From: Catenovulum sp. 2E275
Lineage (GTDB): Bacteria; Pseudomonadota; Gammaproteobacteria; Enterobacterales; Alteromonadaceae
NCBI RefSeq assembly: GCF_025515275.1
Contig: NZ_JAOPFU010000007.1
Location: 62,001 to 126,000 of the forward strand
Direction of reading: 5' to 3'
Length of the DNA: 64,000 nt
Shown here: one piece after another, positions 55,826 to 64,000 of the stretch
How positions within the stretch are numbered: the first letter of the stretch is position 1
Layout of the letters: each line of letters begins with the position of its first letter
Made by a program: the position numbers and the translations under genes
The notes under the pieces: generated by a model
What the model was told of the DNA's origin: nothing
What the model saw: only the letters and a program-made list of their open reading frames with translations
Database searches by the model: none

Positions 55826-57967
55826 TTAAAATTTATATCTGAAATTAGCGGTAATGGTTCTACGCTTGCCATAGAAACAGTCACCTCTAGCTAAACATGA
55901 AGTGATCACGGTTTTATCAGTGATATTATGAGCTTGTAAACTTAAAGTATAATCATCAAATTCATAACCTATCATGGCATCATACAATGTGTAACTTGGT
56001 GTTTTGAGAGGATCGTTTAATACTACACCACCTTGTTCAACATAAGCTGTACCGTCAGATGTTTCACCAACATAACGTGCCCCTGCACCAAGCGAAAATC
56101 CTTGAGCAAATGCCGGATTCCAACTTGCCCAAATAGAGGCTTGTGACTCTGGTAAAGCAGACAAAGTTGCGCCTTGTTCACCTAAAGTATTACTTTGACT
56201 AACATAAGCATCGGTATAAGCATAACTTGCATAGATATCCAACTCTTGCCATGCTAACTGAGCTTCTAGTTCAATACCCTCAGAGCTGACTTCCCCTTGT
56301 TGAACCTGCCCATTTGGATTAATAATATCAGGATCATTCACTTGCTCGGCAGATAATGACGTTGTTCTGTTTTGCTCTTTAATTTTATAAACTGATGCGG
56401 TTAATAAATGCTCTGTGCCAGCTGGTTGGTATTTTAAGCCGGCCTCAACTTGCTCACCCGTTTTAGGCGTGAAAGATTTCCCATAAGCATTAGTACCAAT
56501 TAGCGGCTCAAATGATTCGCTATAGCTAATATAAGGTGAGATACCATTTTCAAATAAATACATTAAACCTAACCGGCCAGTAGTTGCATATTGGCTACCT
56601 ACAGCTAAAGTTGCTTTATCGCGTCGTAATGCAGCAGAAATCAACCACTTTTGATCAATTCTCATATTATCTTGCACATAAAAACCTCGTTGGTAGGTTT
56701 TGCTTGATGGGCTATCAACAATATCAGCTTCGGTAATTAAGTTTTCAACTTGACCATATTCCGGAGAGTATAAATCTAATGTTCCCGCTGTTCCGTATGC
56801 GGTATCGTTATCTGTATAAGCATTTTGATAATCAAAACCAAAGACTAATTTGTGCTCAATATCGCCTGTATATGCAGTGCCATGTAACTGTAAGTCACTA
56901 GTTATTGCTCGCGCATCTGCATCACTGATATAAGCTACTCGGCTGACTAGTGTACGGTTATCTTCCTGTAATCTAGGCGGCCAACCATAAATAGTATGGT
57001 AATCAGCATGGCTATCACTATAACGAGTGGCAAAACGCATACTCCAATCCAGATTGATATCATGCTCAACAATTGCAGTTAATGCAGTTTGTTCTGTGTC
57101 ATATTTATCAAACCCGGGTTCAGAAACAAACCGGTTGCTTGGTATTTGACCGAATTCATTTGGTAAAATAGTGCCTTGGTGAGGTAAAAATGAAGTGCTA
57201 GTACCAGACTCATTTTTTTGCCAGTTGGCTAGAAAGGTCAGCTTGGTATCGTCAGTAACCTGCCAGCTTAAAGAAGGCATCAATAATTTACTATTGTCGG
57301 ATACATAATCAGTTTGAGTATCGCTGTCTCTCCATAAACCAATCATTCTACCTTGAATAGATGCATCATCATTTAACGCCCCCGTTATATCACCAGCTAT
57401 TTGTTTGCGAGAATAATTACCGACTTGTGCCCAAAGCTGTCCACTGGTAACAGGTTCTGGTTTTTTACTCACTAAATTAACAATACCGCCGATAGAGCCT
57501 TGGCCATATAAAACCGAGCTAGGGCCTTTTAAAATTTCAATTTGAGATAAAGCAAAAGGATCGGTTCTCACATTATTGTAATAACCAAATAAGCTTTTTA
57601 AGCCATCTAAATATTGCACAGGAGCAACACCACGAATAATAGACCAGTCACCTCTGGTATCAACTCCGTAAGGGCCATTATATAAACCAGCAACATAGCC
57701 TAAAGCATCCTGCACAGTTAGCGAGCCTAAATTTTCAATTCTTTCTTCGGTTAATACTGAAACTGTCATCGGAGTTTCAATAATTGGGATATCAGATTTT
57801 CCGCCAGTGGCGCTCACATACGATATATAACCGCGCACACTTTTAACTTCGATAACTTCAATGTTTTCATCTTTCGATGAATCTTCTTGTTGTGAATAAA
57901 CATTTTGGGATAAGCATAAACAACCGATCAAAGTTGCCAGCTTAGTTTTGGCTAGTATATTAGACAT
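55826..57967 (-). CDS. TonB-dependent siderophore receptor (FhuA/FhuE-like)
   Basis: A 713-residue outer-membrane siderophore receptor. The signal peptide is MSNILAKTKLATLIGCLCLS with cleavage near VYSQQ. The TonB box is IEVIEVKSVRG. The plug carries IETPMTVSVLTEERIENLGS, WSIIRGVAPVQYLDGLKSL and LKGPSSVLYGQGSIGGIVNL, the hallmarks of the ferric-siderophore (TonB-siderophor) family. The barrel ends RRTITANFRYKF with terminal Phe, and a Cys pair (SCLARGDCF) is near the end. It is divergent from the PepSY gene across 130 bp containing a strong Fur-box-like site, so the two are probably co-regulated by iron. Confidence 0.92.
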   Translation of the reverse strand: MSNILAKTKLATLIGCLCLSQNVYSQQEDSSKDENIEVIEVKSVRGYISYVSATGGKSDIPIIETPMTVSVLTEERIENLGSLTVQDALGYVAGLYNGPYGVDTRGDWSIIRGVAPVQYLDGLKSLFGYYNNVRTDPFALSQIEILKGPSSVLYGQGSIGGIVNLVSKKPEPVTSGQLWAQVGNYSRKQIAGDITGALNDDASIQGRMIGLWRDSDTQTDYVSDNSKLLMPSLSWQVTDDTKLTFLANWQKNESGTSTSFLPHQGTILPNEFGQIPSNRFVSEPGFDKYDTEQTALTAIVEHDINLDWSMRFATRYSDSHADYHTIYGWPPRLQEDNRTLVSRVAYISDADARAITSDLQLHGTAYTGDIEHKLVFGFDYQNAYTDNDTAYGTAGTLDLYSPEYGQVENLITEADIVDSPSSKTYQRGFYVQDNMRIDQKWLISAALRRDKATLAVGSQYATTGRLGLMYLFENGISPYISYSESFEPLIGTNAYGKSFTPKTGEQVEAGLKYQPAGTEHLLTASVYKIKEQNRTTSLSAEQVNDPDIINPNGQVQQGEVSSEGIELEAQLAWQELDIYASYAYTDAYVSQSNTLGEQGATLSALPESQASIWASWNPAFAQGFSLGAGARYVGETSDGTAYVEQGGVVLNDPLKTPSYTLYDAMIGYEFDDYTLSLQAHNITDKTVITSCLARGDCFYGKRRTITANFRYKF

Positions 57968-58050
57968 TTCTTACCTATTTTTAAGTTTTTAACTACTAAC
58001 TTTTGAATCTTATTCATTTTATAAGTATTATTTATACAACGTCAATGTTT

Positions 58051-58070
58051 TTGATAATCGTTATCATTTT
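58051..58070. promoter_or_regulatory. Fur box between the divergent siderophore receptor and PepSY genes
   Basis: TTGATAATCGTTATCATTTT contains GATAAT and GTTATC inverted hexamers, close to the Fur consensus. It is placed to repress both divergent genes. Confidence 0.75.
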
Positions 58071-58097
58071 CACTTTTGTAACTATTGAGATTCTATA

Positions 58098-59252
58098 ATG
58101 GCAAAACTTAATACTCGCTTTTGGTTTAAATTACACGGATGGTTTTCACTGCCTATTTGGCTGATTTTTTGTGCTGTGTGTTTAACCGGTACAATAGCTG
58201 TTGTTAGCCATGAACTCACTTGGTTGACTAACCCGAATGCACGGGCGAGTAACCCTGATAATTTACCGGAAAAACCCATTGCAGAATTAATTGAAGTCGT
58301 TGAAAAAGCTTATCCAACCGCTGATGTGGGTACGGTTATTAGCTACGAGCCTTATTTAGTTAAAGCGGTTATTTTTACCGATAAGGGCATACCTCAGGGT
58401 AAAGCTTATGTAAATCAGTACACTGGCGAAATTCAGGAAATGAATCAAGGGATAACCTTTATTGGATTTATGCGCGGTTTGCACGGTTGGTTGTTATTTC
58501 CGTGGCAGAGTAGCTATAGCATAGGGTATTACTTAGTTTGTGCAATGGCGATTGTGATTATGGGCGCATTGATTACTGGTTTAGTTATTTATAAAAATTT
58601 CTGGCGTGCTTTTGTCAAACCCAAAATACGGGTTAATCAGGGTAAAAAAGCATTTTTAACTGACTTGCACCGGGTATCTGGCGTTTGGTCTATCTGGTTT
58701 TTAGCGGTGATGAGTTTAACCGGACTTTGGTATTTAATTCAGGCAATAATGTGGCACGCAGGAGTTGATATTGAGCCGCATGATCCACTTGTTCAAGCGC
58801 AACAATTACCACCAATGCAAGCTCAAGCGCCTGAGTTTCCAGTTAGTTTTGCACAAGCAATGAAAGTTGCTGAACAAAAATTCCCGGATTTTACACCTGG
58901 ATATTTAATGCTGCCGGAGCATAACCGAGGCATGTATACTTTAATCGGAACGGGTGATTTTATTTTTTATGACCAGTATTCATATCGCGTAAGTGTTAAT
59001 CCGTGGACGGGTGAGATCGCAAATACGAAATCTCCGGAAACCATGACCACACTCCAAACCATTTCGCATATTGCCGATCCGCTTCACTACGGCACAATTG
59101 GTGGGATCTGGACAAAATTTATCTGGTTCTTTTTTGGCTTAATTTTATCTGGCATGTCAATTACAGGTTTTATGATCTGGGGCAGTAAATTGGTTAAAGC
59201 TAAAAATACAGCAGAGCAATCAGCGGCATTAAAACAACAGGAGGCTAACTAA
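58098..59252 (+). CDS. PepSY-associated transmembrane protein (putative ferric-siderophore reductase)
   Basis: A 384-residue inner-membrane protein with four main helices. It begins FWFKLHGWFSLPIWLIFCAV, the PepSY_TM first helix with His. A periplasmic PepSY part follows (EVVEKAYPTADVGTVISYEP, VNQYTGEIQEMN). MRGLHGWLLFPWQSSYSI and FLTDLHRVSGVWSIWFLAVM carry further His residues that could hold haem, and HIADPLHYGTIGGIWTKFIWF is the last. Family members have been linked to reduction of imported ferric siderophores. The Fur site and divergent siderophore receptor support that role. The stop overlaps the next ATG by one base (TAATG). Confidence 0.87.
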   Translation: MAKLNTRFWFKLHGWFSLPIWLIFCAVCLTGTIAVVSHELTWLTNPNARASNPDNLPEKPIAELIEVVEKAYPTADVGTVISYEPYLVKAVIFTDKGIPQGKAYVNQYTGEIQEMNQGITFIGFMRGLHGWLLFPWQSSYSIGYYLVCAMAIVIMGALITGLVIYKNFWRAFVKPKIRVNQGKKAFLTDLHRVSGVWSIWFLAVMSLTGLWYLIQAIMWHAGVDIEPHDPLVQAQQLPPMQAQAPEFPVSFAQAMKVAEQKFPDFTPGYLMLPEHNRGMYTLIGTGDFIFYDQYSYRVSVNPWTGEIANTKSPETMTTLQTISHIADPLHYGTIGGIWTKFIWFFFGLILSGMSITGFMIWGSKLVKAKNTAEQSAALKQQEAN

Positions 59253-59722
59253 TGGCTCAACGTTCTAGCACTTGGTGGCAACGTAATAAATTTTGTTTAA
59301 GTGGATTGATTTTAATTCTGCCTTTTATTTTTTTATATCAGTCGATGAACCCAAAATTTCCAGATGCATGGGGTGAAAAAACGGTTGGTGAGTTTAAAAT
59401 AACGCCAATGCCATTTAATATGGACCCACCTTATTCGCATCATGATGAATACGTAAAAGACTTTTTATTAATGTTTGGCGAAGGCGATATTAAAAATATT
59501 CGTCAGGCTTATTTTAGTTTGGGTGAAGCGCCGCATAAACTGAGTAAACTGGCGTTAGACGAAGAAGGCATTTTGCATGGTAGCCGTCATGGTCAGCACG
59601 TGCATGCTATTGCACCACCAGCTATTTCAGCTAAAGATAAAGCCTGGTTAATTATTGAAACTTGGCAAGGTGATGTTTTAACGCAAAGCTGGGATATTCC
59701 GCAAGCGCTAGTCACTTTATAA
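59252..59722 (+). CDS. Membrane-anchored His-rich protein of unknown function, PepSY partner
   Basis: A 156-residue protein with one N-terminal membrane helix (FCLSGLILILPFIFLY), the rest probably periplasmic. Not firmly recognised. It has clusters of His: SHHDEYVKDF and HGSRHGQHVHAIAPP, an obvious candidate metal-binding site. Its start overlaps the PepSY stop as TAATG, so the two proteins are made together. A role in iron delivery or reduction with the PepSY protein is a guess from context. A strong terminator follows. Confidence 0.65.
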   Translation: MAQRSSTWWQRNKFCLSGLILILPFIFLYQSMNPKFPDAWGEKTVGEFKITPMPFNMDPPYSHHDEYVKDFLLMFGEGDIKNIRQAYFSLGEAPHKLSKLALDEEGILHGSRHGQHVHAIAPPAISAKDKAWLIIETWQGDVLTQSWDIPQALVTL

Positions 59723-59748
59723 TCTTTTCAAATACCTTTTCAAATACT

Positions 59749-59784
59749 AAAGCAGAATAAATACCCTATTTATTCTGCTTTTTT
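59749..59784 (+). terminator. Rho-independent terminator after the PepSY operon
   Basis: AAAGCAGAATAAATA CCC TATTTATTCTGCTTTTTT is a long perfect stem with a T-run. Confidence 0.92.
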
Positions 59785-59924
59785 CTGTTGTAAATTTATT
59801 GTTGTTGAATTCATCTTTTTTATTTTAGTTATCTGAATTTATTGATCTAAACCCGGTTAACTGTGAAGTATTTGTCCTATACTATGGACAAATATTTGCT
59901 ATGCGCATTTTCAAGGAGTTTAGA

Positions 59925-61115
59925 TTGAACAACAAGAGTTACCTTATTATTAATTCCGGCAGTTCATCACTGAAATTTTGTTTATTTATTGGTGATAAAG
60001 CTCAAGCGGATTTAACCGGTATAGCCGAACGATTATCAACAGCTCAGGCCGAAATTAGCTGGCAGTATCAAGGCGAAAAATCTCAGGTTTCATTAGGCGA
60101 AGCGGATCATGCGCTGGCATTAAAAAAGCTTTTTAGTGTATTAACTGAACTCAACTTATTTGATTCATTATCCGCAATTGGCCACAGAGTTGTTCATGGC
60201 GGTGAATACTTTAAAGAGTCGGCTTTAATTACCCCAAGTGTTTTAAATAAAATAGAAGCTTGCAGTGCTTTAGCTCCGCTCCATAATCCGGCTGCAATTG
60301 TCGGGATAAATGCGGTGGCGGAACAGTTACCGGATATTGCGCAAGTTGCCGTATTTGATACCGCGTTTCATCAAACCATGCCTGAACATAGCTTTTTATA
60401 TGGCTTACCTTATGAGTTATACGAGTCGCAAGGCATCCGAAAATATGGTTTTCATGGCACGAGCCATCAATATGTAGCAGGCAAGGCGATTGAAGTTTTA
60501 GGTTTAGATAAAAATAACTCCGGCGTAATTACAGCCCATTTAGGTAACGGTTGTAGTATTAGTGCAGTACAAAATGGCTTATCGGTTGATACCAGTATGG
60601 GATTTACCCCGCTCGAAGGAGTAATGATGGGTACTCGTAGTGGTGATATTGACCCAAGCATTCACCAGTTTTTAGCCGACAAGCTTAATTTATCACTTAA
60701 AGAGATCACAGATATGCTGAATAAACGCAGTGGTTTATTAGGTTTATCCGGCTCCAGTAACGATATGCGCACCTTATCTGCTAAAGCCGCCGATGGTGAT
60801 AAACAAGCAGCATTAGCAATTGAGGTATTTGCTTATCGTTTGGCAAAAAGCATCGCCAGTATGGTAGTTGGTTTAAACCGGTTTGATGCTTTGGTATTTA
60901 CCGGTGGAATTGGCGAAAACTCATTTTTAGTGCGAGGCAAAGTGATTAACCACCTTGCGGTTTTAGGATTTGAGTTAGATCAAAACCTGAATAATCAGGG
61001 CGGTGATACATTCGGCATTATAACCACACCAGATTCACGTAAAGCGATTATTGTTCAGACTCAGGAAGAATGGGTTATCGCGCAAGATACCATTCGTTTA
61101 ACAGCTCAGGCTTAA
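59925..61115 (+). CDS. ackA: Acetate kinase
   Basis: AckA interconverts acetyl phosphate and acetate with ADP/ATP. The ASKHA-fold blocks are intact: LIINSGSSSLKFCLF, GHRVVHGGEYF, VFDTAFHQTMPE, GFHGTSHQYV, AHLGNGCSISA, GVMMGTRSGDIDPS and FTGGIGENS. I chose the TTG at 59925, which follows AAGGAG at good spacing and gives 396 residues, close to E. coli AckA (400). An in-frame ATG at 59901 lacks a site and would add an odd basic extension. pta follows 24 bp later, so the pair forms the usual acetate node. Confidence 0.96.
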   Translation: MNNKSYLIINSGSSSLKFCLFIGDKAQADLTGIAERLSTAQAEISWQYQGEKSQVSLGEADHALALKKLFSVLTELNLFDSLSAIGHRVVHGGEYFKESALITPSVLNKIEACSALAPLHNPAAIVGINAVAEQLPDIAQVAVFDTAFHQTMPEHSFLYGLPYELYESQGIRKYGFHGTSHQYVAGKAIEVLGLDKNNSGVITAHLGNGCSISAVQNGLSVDTSMGFTPLEGVMMGTRSGDIDPSIHQFLADKLNLSLKEITDMLNKRSGLLGLSGSSNDMRTLSAKAADGDKQAALAIEVFAYRLAKSIASMVVGLNRFDALVFTGGIGENSFLVRGKVINHLAVLGFELDQNLNNQGGDTFGIITTPDSRKAIIVQTQEEWVIAQDTIRLTAQA

Positions 61116-61139
61116 CCAAATTTTAATCGGGAGTTTATT

Positions 61140-63269
61140 TTGAAGCACAGTTTATTTTTAACGCCTACAGGTTATGGGGCGGGGTTAACCTCAGTTTGTT
61201 TAGGGTTAGTTAGAGCTTTAGATCAGCTTGGCCTACGAGTCGCTTTTTGCAAACCAATTGCCCAACACAGTGGTCAGGCGCAACAAATTGATCCCTCATT
61301 ATTATTTGTTAATGCGATGCAAGGGTTAAATCCACCCGACCCAATTCCACTTGAAAAAGCTCAGCGTATGCTTGCCAATGGCGAAATTGAGCAGCTAATG
61401 GAAGAAGTCGTCACCATTTGTGAAGAAAGTGCTGAGAATGCAGATATTTTAATTATTGAGGGATTAGTACCACACAAAAATTTACCTTTTATTGTGCGGA
61501 TTAATACTCAAATTGCCAATACCCTCGACAGTGATGTCATTTTAGTTTCGGCCAAAAACGAACTAACCGAATTGGAGCTAAATCAACAAATTAGCTTATC
61601 ATCTAACTTTTATGGCGGCACTCGCAGTAAAAAAGTTTTAGGCTGTATTTTAAATAAAGTGGGCGCCCCCGCTGGCAGAGTACAGGCACTAATGGCGCTG
61701 GACGACGGCGAGGTTTCACCCATAGAACCAGTTAAAAACTTATCTGAGTTAGCTGTATTTAAAGCCAAAGGGTTTAAATGTTTAGGTCAGGTTAGATATA
61801 ACCCTCAATTACTTGCGCCACGTACCATTGATATTCAGCAGCACTTGCATTGTCAGATTTTAAATGACAATGCCGATTTAAACCGCCGTGTATTAGGCGT
61901 TAGTATTTGTGCGCGCACTTTAACCAATATGCTGCATACCCTAAAAGCTGGCACATTAGTGGTTACTCCGGGCGATAGAGACGATATTTTATTAACTGCC
62001 TGTATGGCTGTACTAAATGGCGTTCCACTGGCTGGTATTTTATTAACCGGTGGCTATACACCAGATAAAGCGTTAATGAATTTATGTCAGGCGGCATTTG
62101 ATACCGGTGTGCCAGTTATGCTGGTTAGCAGCAATACTTATCGCACAGCGCAATATTTGGATGAGTTAAATTCTGACGTACCAGCAGATGATAATATCCG
62201 TATGGAGCAGGTGATGAATGCGGTGGCTGAGTCTTTGGATGTCAACTCATTAGCCGAACATTTAAAAGTGAAACGGACCCCAAGATTATCTCCGGCAGCA
62301 TTTCGCCATCATTTAGTTCAGTCTGCCCGTTCACAACCCAAAGCCATTGTTTTACCCGAGGGTGAAGAACCAAGAACCATTCATGCAGCGGTGATTTGTG
62401 CACAAAAACAAATCGCTAAATGTATTTTATTGGGCGATCCTGAAACCATTAAACGCACCGCAGACAGCTTATCTTTAGAGCTACCAGAAAATGTTGCTTT
62501 GGTGGCTCCCGCCTCTATTGTCGATGATTATGTTGCGCCACTAATGGAGCTTAGAAAACATAAAGGAATTACCGAAGATACCGCTCGCGAAATGCTTGAA
62601 GACAGCGTTGTACTTGGCACTATGATGCTGGCACTAGATAAAGTAGATGGTTTGGTTTCGGGTGCGGTTAATACCACAGCCAATACAATTCGCCCTGCAC
62701 TGCAATTAATTAAAACTGCTCCTGAGAGCAAACTGGTCTCATCTATTTTCTTTATGTGTTTGCCAGAGCAAGTTTTGGTGTATGGTGACTGTGCGGTTAA
62801 CCCTGACCCGAGCGCCGAAGAGCTGGCCGATATTGCAATTCAGTCAGGTGATTCGGCTAAAGCATTTGGTATTACCCCTAAAATTGCGATGATCAGCTAT
62901 AGTACAGGCGAAAGTGGAATTGGCAGCGATGTAGATAAAGTACGTGCAGCGACTAAAATCGCACAAGAAAAACGTCCAGATTTATTAATCGATGGTCCAT
63001 TGCAGTATGATGCAGCATCGGTTGCTAATGTTGCAGCGAAAAAAGCACCCGACAGCCCGGTAGCGGGTCAAGCAACCGTATTTGTATTCCCAGACTTAAA
63101 TACCGGCAATACCACATACAAAGCGGTGCAGCGTTCAGCAAATGTAGTGAGCATTGGCCCTATGCTGCAAGGTTTACGCAAACCAGTTAATGATTTAAGC
63201 CGTGGCGCTTTGGTAGAAGATATCGTTTATACCATCGCGTTAACTGCAATTCAGGCGCAAAATGTTTGA
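61140..63269 (+). CDS. pta: Phosphate acetyltransferase, long form
   Basis: Pta makes acetyl phosphate from acetyl-CoA. The 709-residue length matches the long E. coli type (714). It has an N-terminal BioD-like P-loop region starting LFLTPTGYGAGLTSVCLGLV, a DRTGG-like middle domain (TLVVTPGDRDDILLTACMAV) and the catalytic PTA_PTB domain from ~390 (IVLPEGEEPRTIHAAVIC, DGLVSGAVNTTANTIRPALQ, ISYSTGESGIGSDVDKVR). The start is TTG at 61140 preceded by GGGAG. It is cotranscribed with ackA. Confidence 0.96.
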   Translation: MKHSLFLTPTGYGAGLTSVCLGLVRALDQLGLRVAFCKPIAQHSGQAQQIDPSLLFVNAMQGLNPPDPIPLEKAQRMLANGEIEQLMEEVVTICEESAENADILIIEGLVPHKNLPFIVRINTQIANTLDSDVILVSAKNELTELELNQQISLSSNFYGGTRSKKVLGCILNKVGAPAGRVQALMALDDGEVSPIEPVKNLSELAVFKAKGFKCLGQVRYNPQLLAPRTIDIQQHLHCQILNDNADLNRRVLGVSICARTLTNMLHTLKAGTLVVTPGDRDDILLTACMAVLNGVPLAGILLTGGYTPDKALMNLCQAAFDTGVPVMLVSSNTYRTAQYLDELNSDVPADDNIRMEQVMNAVAESLDVNSLAEHLKVKRTPRLSPAAFRHHLVQSARSQPKAIVLPEGEEPRTIHAAVICAQKQIAKCILLGDPETIKRTADSLSLELPENVALVAPASIVDDYVAPLMELRKHKGITEDTAREMLEDSVVLGTMMLALDKVDGLVSGAVNTTANTIRPALQLIKTAPESKLVSSIFFMCLPEQVLVYGDCAVNPDPSAEELADIAIQSGDSAKAFGITPKIAMISYSTGESGIGSDVDKVRAATKIAQEKRPDLLIDGPLQYDAASVANVAAKKAPDSPVAGQATVFVFPDLNTGNTTYKAVQRSANVVSIGPMLQGLRKPVNDLSRGALVEDIVYTIALTAIQAQNV

Positions 63270-63424
63270 TTTGAATAAGGCTTAACTTGTTCTGTCAGGT
63301 TTGGTTAATAGCATTTAATCAAACCTGGTTGTTTGTGCCAATTGTGGAGGTTTGGCATTGCGTTTTAAATGTCAGTTGACTGCTGAAAAGCTGACGTTTA
63401 ACCTGCTCAAATTCTGCATTTTTA

Positions 63425-63508
63425 GTAGGTTGGCACGAGCCTAGGCGAATCCCAACATTTTGTATATTAAATAAATTGTTGGGATTCACTTCGTTCGACC
63501 CAACCTAC
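63425..63508. repeat. 84-bp imperfect inverted repeat (GTAGGTTGG family)
   Basis: The left arm GTAGGTTGGCACGAGCC with GGCGAATCCCAACA pairs with the right arm TGTTGGGATTCACTTCGTTC with GACCCAACCTAC, around an A/T-rich loop. It resembles palindromic repeats scattered through gammaproteobacterial genomes and may be a small transposable unit. Confidence 0.75.
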
Positions 63509-63535
63509 GCGGGCTAACTCACTTTTGTACCAAAA

Positions 63536-63784
63536 ATGATTTATATGATAGCAAGAATTATTTTGATGTGTATGTGTTTTATATTTCTATACGATTGGAC
63601 TGCAAGCTCAATTAAACAAGGAAGTTTTGAAGGGCGAGGTATAGACGCAAATATTGAGCAATACCCAGGGTTGTTTGGATATAGGGCAATGGAAGAGTCT
63701 ATTTTTTTGATTCTACTAGGTGTGCTGATTATTTACGATTTTATTAAATTATTACGGTTAATTCTAAAAAGAGCTAAAAAATAA
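63536..63784 (+). CDS. Hypothetical small membrane protein
   Basis: An 82-residue protein with two hydrophobic segments: MIARIILMCMCFIFLYDW at the start and SIFLILLGVLIIYDFI near the end, then a basic tail (LLRLILKRAKK). Not recognised. No clear ribosome site precedes the ATG. The ORF sits between two copies of the GTAGGTTGG repeat, so it may have arrived with them. It is weakly supported as a gene. Confidence 0.45.
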   Translation: MIYMIARIILMCMCFIFLYDWTASSIKQGSFEGRGIDANIEQYPGLFGYRAMEESIFLILLGVLIIYDFIKLLRLILKRAKK

Positions 63785-63840
63785 ATGGTATATAGTTTAT
63801 ATAAAAAATATTTCCTTTAATAATTACTCTTGAAGCCCGA

Positions 63841-63872
63841 GTAGGTTGGGTCGAGCGAAGCGAACCCCAACA
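63841..63872 (+). repeat. Half copy of the GTAGGTTGG repeat
   Basis: GTAGGTTGGGTCGAGCGAAG then CGAACCCCAACA matches the right arm of the 63425-63508 palindrome in inverse orientation. No partner arm is seen before the window ends. Confidence 0.75.
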
Positions 63873-64000
63873 GAATCTGCCAACAAACTAAAATTTATCA
63901 GCACCCCCAATCCTCTTTGATCCAACCTAACTTAATGTATTTATGAATACTTGAATATGGCCAGTCAACTGGCGATAAAACATAGCCATGCTTCACAGGA

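Overview
The window looks like chromosomal DNA of an AT-rich marine gammaproteobacterium of the Alteromonadales type. This rests on the gene set (MASE1/CHASE and MASE3 signalling proteins, several TonB-dependent receptors with PepSY reductase-like partners, a DUF4382 lipoprotein, YggX, YciH, AckA-Pta) and on heavy use of TTA, AAA and AAT codons. I cannot name a genus from sequence alone. No rRNA, tRNA, CRISPR array, prophage or intact insertion sequence was seen.

Layout. 1-8.1 kb holds housekeeping genes: the end of a permease, yciH, divergent mtnK and mtnA (methylthioribose salvage), mutY-yggX, a GAF-GGDEF protein and topB. 8.3-12.9 kb holds a DUF4382 lipoprotein, a GNAT-nitrilase fusion, a small unknown protein, a porin-like protein and a DUF2061 protein. 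13.0-23.1 kb is the most striking part, a complete guanidine uptake and degradation operon. It has a sigma-54-type promoter with upstream NtrC-like half-sites, a guanidine-I (ykkC) riboswitch, an ABC transporter, two carboxyguanidine deiminase subunits, an internal guanidine-II (mini-ykkC) riboswitch, a biotin-dependent guanidine/urea carboxylase and allophanate hydrolase. Together these would import guanidine and convert it through carboxyguanidine and allophanate to ammonia and CO2.

23.2-39.3 kb holds a secreted metalloprotease/beta-barrel-like protein, a PQQ-type sugar dehydrogenase, GFA and VOC proteins, a 274-bp MITE-like element, an ICMT-type methyltransferase overlapping a MASE1-CHASE hybrid histidine kinase, a 37-residue small ORF with its own ribosome site and terminator, an exported KatG and a 1402-residue SNF2 helicase. 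At 39.4-40.5 kb lie decayed HipA and HipB-like genes.

40.6-59.7 kb is rich in iron genes. There are three TonB-dependent receptors, one with a full FecI-FecR surface-signalling set, two PepSY membrane proteins with small membrane or His-rich partners, a Fur-box-preceded 10TM metal exporter and three Fur-box-like sites. Interleaved are an MDP-1-like phosphatase, a MASE3-PAS-GGDEF-EAL protein, an sbcD with no adjacent sbcC, and a DUF1820 gene. 59.9-63.3 kb is ackA-pta. The right end carries palindromic repeats around a small membrane protein.

Several families of short palindromic intergenic repeats occur, notably a ~98-bp dispersed repeat present twice and a ~101-bp tandem duplicate sharing part of its core.
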